Origin: Ceratodon purpureus
Lineage: Eukaryota; Streptophyta; Bryopsida; Pseudoditrichales; Ditrichaceae
Length of the DNA: 64,000 nucleotides
NCBI GenBank assembly: GCA_014871385.1
Contig: CM026425.1
Span: 7,727,243-7,791,242, forward strand
Reading direction: 5' to 3'
The position numbers and the translations under genes are program-made. Below the pieces are notes generated by a model, which had not been told where the DNA came from, made no database searches, and saw only the letters and a program-made list of their open reading frames with translations. Below, piece after piece: positions 58,301 through 64,000 of the stretch (the stretch's first letter is position 1; each line of letters opens with the position of its first letter).

Positions 58301-59363
58301 ACTGTGCAACAGCAACTGAAAGCTATCACAAGTGGTGACTTTGTCATGCATGTTCCAGTTCACAAAGAGGAACGGTCGTTTCAGACGATCAGATTTGTCG
58401 CCATTGCCTTGGACAGTGACCAAGTTGTGGACGTTCTTCAGAAGGTGTGTGCACAGTGATGTTTTGTGGTATGCCTTGCAGGTTTTGGTAGATTTAGTAG
58501 ATGGAAGTTCACTTTTCGGGTTGACGAAGGATTACCGTTATGTATGCATGGAGAAAACCACTTCGACATGAGTGGCAAGTGGCCTCAATAGAAGTTTATG
58601 GGTAGCAGCTGGGAGAGCAAATGCAGTTGATAATTGCCGAAAATCGCTTATAAGATGATCAGAATGTTGTAATCTAGATCTCTGAATTTATTCGTTGTTT
58701 ATGTATTAGTTCACCCGTGTGTAAAATGATGGTGGGCATGCCTTCCCTGCAGGCATCGATACATAACCCTCAAGTGGGATCTGCACTATCAAATAAGGAC
58801 TTGAAAGGGTCCATTGGACAAGCTCACATTACTTTGGCACATAAAGCTTCTCATGGAGGAGCGGCAGTGGCAGCTTATGCTCCACAGCGCGGTTGTGAGA
58901 CTGAAGTGCAGCTGACTGCTCTCCTCTTTTCCGAGAAGCTGGTTGCTGTGGAAGTTCAACTCGCGGCTAGTGGGGAGAAAGCAGTAGTTTCAAAGAACGA
59001 GTGGCCCCACTTGACGGTACTGTGAACACAGAACTATCTCCGCTTGCTTTTGAGTGTACAATGCAAGTCATCGCATGATTAGCTTGATGATTTCAAACTG
59101 GGTTGACAATTGGAGATTCCTCTGAGCTGATCATTCTCGGAAATATCTCTCACCGCTACAGCCTCCGTAGGATGAGTCTGCTCCTAAGAGTTTCAAGCCT
59201 TAAAAGCGAACGTTTTTCTGGTGGTTCTCTTGTCCAGGTGTGGACTGCTCCTGGAATGAAAGCGAAGGACGCAAACAGGTTGCCACAAATGGCGGAAAGC
59301 GGAGAAGCTACTCGTGTGGAATTACAACCAGCGACATTAAGTGGACATATCAACTTCTACTGA
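49328..59363 (+). CDS. RNL: Plant-type tRNA ligase (ligase-kinase-cyclic phosphodiesterase)
   Basis: Thirty exons by my joins; all boundaries are GT-AG and the total is 3573 nt, 1190 aa, near the usual plant length of about 1100. Exon 1 (49328-49471) encodes MFANLRRPIALIISSASIAQ..., Arg/Ser-rich with no acidic residue until about residue 39, like an organelle transit peptide. The adenylyltransferase domain follows, with motif I KHSGSLFLYSG and then ICIGMELVTAVLGDHGQRPL and QWRLPTNHYWLFSTK. The polynucleotide kinase domain starts with the P-loop FFPGIPGCAKSALCKA (split by an intron at 55825/55966), then HSLMGDMIKGKYWPKLNDER and LADK-like TFADKNAPN. The 2H cyclic phosphodiesterase domain has both HxT motifs, AHITLAHK and PHLTVWTA, and the gene ends SGHINFY. 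The enzyme heals and seals tRNA halves after intron removal and joins bZIP60-type mRNA in the unfolded-protein response. All catalytic motifs seen are intact. Confidence 0.94.
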
Positions 59364-60402
59364 GACTCTTAAACAAGGCAACCTGGTAAGTATTCCAATC
59401 CTTCACTACTTTCTGGTGGCTTCCTGTCACGTGGATATAGCCAATCGTAAAATCCGACTGGTACTTGAATTCTCTGAATAGAGCACTGTACGCAATCTTC
59501 CAAGTTCTTTCTGCTAAGAGCTAATATCGAATTTGGTGGATAGCAGAGCACATCGTGATTCTGGAGAGAGCAATGGATGCAATATGTTCAAAAGAAACCA
59601 GCATGCGGCAACGCTAAGGATTGCATTCTTTTTCTACTGAAGCAATCCTGAAGCTACTTACTCTTCTAGCGTTCAGTAGTAATACTGAAGGAACTGTTTC
59701 AAGTTGATTTTTAATCTTGAAGCAGTTCCGGCTGACTCCCATTGTGATTTAGGGAGCAAGTGGACATACCATACTCTTGCTGTTCAACGTCCAATGTTTA
59801 AATTAGAACTTGATTGACGGCAGCCTTTCAAGTTTCCATATGTGTTCTGTCACAATGGTGACTTCCAAACTCTTCCTTTCTTCAACCTATTGTATAATTG
59901 TACAGTTGAACGCAATTCTAACGCGTGAACGATTTTGCTGACGTGGCCTTTTGAATGCTAATTTGCCTGTCTTTTCAAAAAAAGAGGACTTTACATCTTT
60001 GCAAAATATCAAATGCCTGATACAAGATTTTCATACTTGTAGTACCGGTAGTAGTAATTCATCATGACATCGACCATAAATTAACTCATAAATAGATTGG
60101 GTAGAACGTCGGTAATAAAACTACATCTTTAAAAATAACATATGCTTTTTGTAATTATTAGGATTGGATCTTAGTTATAGATTTGATTTTGAGGTTCAAA
60201 GTTCAAAAGAATTAAAGAACACAAGTAAATGTCATTTTTTAATAGTTCATGGCTATTAGAAGTTAGACCAAAAGTTCACTACTATCTTGTTATTGGTTTG
60301 GAGAAAGAAGATTGATACCTTTAGAGATCGATTAGATTAGGGTCACTATTTAGAGAAAACATAATTAGATATTTGTATAGACCTTCTCACCTACCTTGTA
60401 TA
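59364..60402. other. Spacer downstream of the tRNA ligase gene
   Basis: The first few hundred bases probably carry the 3' untranslated region. After about 60.0 kb the sequence becomes very AT-rich. No gene seen. Confidence 0.5.
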
Positions 60403-60510
60403 GACCTTTTACCATGGAGAGCTACCAGGAATTTCTCCTATTCCCCTTCAATCTTTACGCACAATTTGCAAACAGTCTCTCTCTAAACAGTGGATTCATT
60501 AATAATGCTT
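60403..60510 (+). repeat. Dispersed repeat, copy 2 (pair with 43292-43400)
   Basis: Same orientation and order of blocks as the copy 17 kb upstream, with scattered substitutions and small gaps. It lies just outside the eS19-tRNA ligase interval, so the two copies flank both genes. Confidence 0.85.
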
Positions 60511-60610
60511 TGTACAACAAGTCCACTGTGGAGATTTACAGAGAGGATTATATGTAGATTGAGGGCTATACAGATATTATAAGCCTCCATTATTGTATGG
60601 ACATTGTATG

Positions 60611-60860
60611 ACCATATTCGTTATTTTGAGACAATTTCATAACTTTGAGACTTTTTGCCTACAATTTCAGCAATTGTTTTTAGACAATTTGAACTTTTTT
60701 TTGACTTTCTAATTATAAATTATCCTTGACTCAAGGATAATCTTCCCATATATAGTCAAAAAGTTTTTGACAAATATAGAATCAATCAAGAAATCAATGA
60801 AATAGCTATAGTCAAGCATTAAATTGAGACTTTGAAAAGTCTCAATATAACGAATATGGT
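60611..60860. mobile_element. 250-bp MITE-like element with 22-bp terminal inverted repeats
   Basis: The left end ACCATATTCGTTATTTTGAG (60611-60632 in full) and the reverse complement of 60839-60860 agree at 21 of 22 bases. The middle holds an 11-base palindrome, ATTATCCTTGA-C-TCAAGGATAAT (60719-60741). There is no ORF. No clear target-site duplication was seen next to the ends, so the superfamily is not assigned. Confidence 0.72.
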
Positions 60861-60879
60861 GTTTTGTTGGTAGTTATTT

Positions 60880-61500
60880 CAATTCTAGCGCCTAGTCGGT
60901 GCTCTTTTAGTTTGTCATCTCCGTAGCCTTCTCAAGTTTTGGAATAATTTCTTCACTATTTTCAACAAGGTGGGCATAGTTCTAACAATTCTAGGGGTTT
61001 CATTTAAACATGTCTTTTGTATTTGTGAAAATACTTCATGAGTCAGCTCTTGATAGATTTTAATGATTTCAATCTCTCAATGGTTAAAGATTGTAAATTC
61101 AATGAATTCCAAAGCATCATGCACATCTCATGCACGTCTTCCACTCTAAATTTTTTATGGAAGAATCTCTGAGTCTCACTAAAGTTGAAGAAGTACACTT
61201 TAGTAGCTAGTAGTTTGATCTCAATGTCAAAAATATTTTGTTTTACAATACCCAACGTGCCGTGAAGAGCTGTGTGAAGCTATATACAATGATCAATTTT
61301 AGGTTGGGCCTTTTCATAAATCCACTTCATCCTATAAAATTCCACTCGACATTCTTTATGTTGGCAAGAATGCAGAGATTCCACCAGAGCTTCAAGCGGG
61401 ATATTCACTTGACTGTTTGAAAAGATAAGGTTATCGCCGGTGATTGTTAAAGCCAAACAGTGTTTTTTGTAAAACTCATTACAAATCAAACGCTTGCAAT
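60880..61500 (-). pseudogene. Decayed coding remnant, unrecognised family
   Basis: Three protein-like - strand segments follow one another in different frames. CNEFYKKHCLALTITGDNLI onward runs from about 61489 to 61280. ATKVYFFNFSETQRFFHKKF ... VHEMCMMLWNSLNLQSLTIE runs from about 61210 to 61080. ELTHEVFSQIQKTCLNE ... MPTLLKIVKKLFQNLRRLRR ends near 60915. They read like one helical protein broken by at least two frameshifts. The middle part, with VEDVHEMC and LWNSLN, reminds me of N-terminal regions of moss TKL-type kinases, but this is only an impression. Confidence 0.4.
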
Positions 61501-64000
61501 GTTAATGGGAGTTCTCAGCCATGAAGTTCTATACAAAAATCCACAATATTCCACAGTCATCTTCAAAGTAATTTATACTTTGCTTACAATCTCTGATATT
61601 ATTGTTTCATCACTATTATCTTAATAAAACCATGTTTAACAAATTGTAATTCAATCTCATTATGCCTTGAATTTGTTGAATAAATTTAGTTTTTTCACGC
61701 AAAGCTTGTTGAATAAAAGTTGTTGAATTTGTTGAATAAACTGTAGGCCTCTAGGGAGCAACTTGTATCTCAAATTTATTTCCATAGTACTTATTGAATT
61801 TGTTTCTCAATTCATTATATGAATGCAAAAACGTTCAACTTGCGTGTATATGACGTTCTTAAAGAACTTGCTTCTTCCTTATATTTGAATGTCATCATAT
61901 TTGCAAGGAGAACACCCATCGTTCCCTTTAACAGACAATTTAGAGCAAGCCCGGTACCTTATATTGGAGTTATATTAACTATTGAAAGCTTGTAGTTAGT
62001 ACTTCCATTTTTTAGATTTATTTTATTTTATTTTTAAGCTTCATTGTTGTATTACAAACGTAATTTAAAGTATAGAGCAATTTTATTGGATTAATATTTG
62101 ACCAAGCCAATCAAACATGGTTCATAATAATTTGGCTAAAACGTTATATTTTTGCCTTCTTTCCAATGCAAAAATGGTTATAGATTACACCCCTATAACA
62201 TACACACATGGATTAAATTGTCAATAAGAGGCTCCTTGTGCATATGCAGGTCTTAAACCTTTTTTTCCTTCTAAAACAAAAATTTTGAATACTACATTAA
62301 ATAATGAATAAACTATAATTTGCCCCTATCCACCTAGGTTATTGAATAACAATTTTGTATATTTCAATTTAAAATTAAACATCATTCATTCCAAGAAGAT
62401 CACAACTAAGTTTAAAAGTTGTAAAAATAAGTTGAATAATTAAACAAATATAAATAAAAAACATAAAAATATATCAAATTATTATATACATATATTGTAT
62501 TACTAGAGTAATTACCAAGAATAAGTACAATGAGCAATAAATGGGTGAGCCTTAAATGCTATTTCTGGAAGATGATTATAAAGCATCAAAATTAAAGGCA
62601 AAGTAAAAATCAATGCAAAGTTGTTACCATATAAATCAAAACCATACCAACCACAACATTCCTAAAATCCTTCAGAAGAAAGGTACACAGTTCCTCTAGT
62701 TTTTTCCATACAAACCCATCATGTGGATAGCAAACCATACGCCATCACTACATATGTTTATTGCCCACTACATTAACCTAAAATATTCTGGGCTTTTAAA
62801 ATAGCCAATAGTCAAGGGATTATTTGAAAATGCTACATGTTGTAAGTGCTTTATTGTTTGACGGTTTGTGCAATACGTAGAAAGCTTATGATTTTCTTTC
62901 AAACACTTGATTAATGCCTTGTAAATGTTCCCATGGTTCAAACAATTTTATAAAGGCATGCATCAATGGTAATATAATCAAAGCCTACTTCACGAATTAC
63001 CTTTTGGACTTTGGCGCAATTTAAGGAAATCTTGTTTTGGATGACACTATCCTTAAATTTTTGTTATATTTTCTATTGAAACAATATCTTCACATGATAT
63101 TTGTTAAATGTCATTCATAACAATGTCAGAAACTTTGTATCTTGCTTGCCAGCTTAAAAACTTGATGATTACATTTAATCTATTGTGCTTTGCTCCAATG
63201 TAAATAGGTTGAAGTTTGTTGTTCTATGTAAGTTGCTTCAAGTCTTCGGCTCCACTCTTAAAACACATTAAAAATTGAAAGGCATAGTAATTAAAGAATC
63301 CAAGCACATCATGGAGCATTAAGAAGTGTGGAGGTCATCAGGTGTAGAGTTCAACGAGGTCTTCTGCATGTGATTCTGAGTCTGCGGACAATGGAAGTAA
63401 GAAATTTGTCACTAAGAATGGAAACTTGTCCATATGGTCCACGAACTTTGGTTTGGAAGGCTTTTGTGTGAAAATAATACCGACAAACTATAAATCTTTA
63501 CCATTGAGTTTCCTCACACACAAACAACATGTGTTTTTTTTCACGTGTTTTTTCATAGTAAAGCAGTTGATGTTGATTTAATTTTGTTGTTTTTTTTTTC
63601 CAAAAAGAAACTCATTGTTGAAGTTGCTTGATAGTTGCCTTCAAATATTAGATTTTTCTTGAAAAAAATTATAATTTGAAACCACATTACAAATTCAAAC
63701 AAAAATGAGCATGTACACGTGACTATTCACTCATGTGCAAAGGTGCAACAATATTTATGAAACAAAAAAGATGTGGCTTTTGTGAACAAAAAAAATGTAG
63801 CCTTTGTGAACTCAGTTAAAAGATATCTTTCCGAAGAAAAAATGAGCAGTTGAATTGACGGTAGCTTCCGGACATGTCTTGGAATTCATAATATTCTCTC
63901 TTCTATATATTAATTATGTCGCATCAACCTTGCCTTGATGTACAATTTTGTATATATCCTGGTGCGAAGTATGGATGGAATTAATTTTAAATTGCAAAAT
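61501..64000. other. AT-rich terminal spacer
   Basis: Strongly AT-rich, with no frame above background and no recognised repeat family. A few short GC-richer stretches near 63.3-63.5 kb may be traces of old coding sequence but could not be read in any single frame. Confidence 0.5.

Noticed and set aside
1..64000. tRNA, rRNA or snRNA genes
   Set aside because: I looked for cloverleaf or conserved rRNA and snRNA words by eye and saw none. A covariance-model search (tRNAscan-SE, Infernal) would be decisive.

Overview
The window reads as nuclear DNA of a land plant, most likely a moss or related bryophyte. The evidence is a plant-type tRNA ligase and a cytosolic ribosomal protein gene eS19, both split by many GT-AG introns, a single-exon F-box gene, MULE-like and CACTA-like transposon genes, and very AT-rich spacers. 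The moss assignment is an inference from overall texture; no single sequence proves it. Exon joins given here were made by eye, choosing splice sites that keep the reading frame, with no transcript support.

Layout. Positions 1-490 hold the 3' end of a gene with a RING-like zinc finger (+). Positions 840-2230 are a G-rich minisatellite. From about 9.2 kb down to 2.43 kb (-) runs a nine-exon gene that joins a ParB/sulfiredoxin-like domain to an N4/N6 DNA methyltransferase-like domain. Its first intron carries a 150-bp higher-order minisatellite and many small palindromes, and another intron carries a decayed copy of the G-rich repeat. Positions 10.5-14.25 kb encode a MULE-like transposase (+) with a convergent small ORF behind it. 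Positions 15.85-16.36 kb hold a frame-broken ORF.

Positions 17.1-34.2 kb form a transposon-rich block. It contains an unrecognised 582-aa five-exon protein with a duplicated exon module (-), exon remnants at 21.5-22.2 kb, a 250-aa five-exon protein (-), a TNP2-like CACTA transposase (24.6-29.86 kb, -), and a divergent coiled-coil/AT-hook gene (31.2-33.7 kb, +) resembling the second protein of En/Spm elements. These genes probably belong to one or a few large class II elements, but I could not find element ends.

Positions 36.67-37.49 kb are a 5'-truncated, frameshifted TAF7 copy. An F-box gene (38.8-40.05 kb), the eS19 gene (41.6-42.9 kb) and the tRNA ligase gene (49.3-59.36 kb, 30 coding exons, 1190 aa) are the ordinary host genes. 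Between and after them lie AT-rich spacers with two MITE-like inverted-repeat elements (47.54-47.93 kb and 60.61-60.86 kb), a repeat pair shared between 43.3 and 60.4 kb, and a decayed coding remnant at 60.9-61.5 kb.

The most unusual item is the ParB-methyltransferase fusion gene. The domain order is that of bacterial and phage proteins, it sits in a plant gene with introns, and it is surrounded by palindromic repeats.
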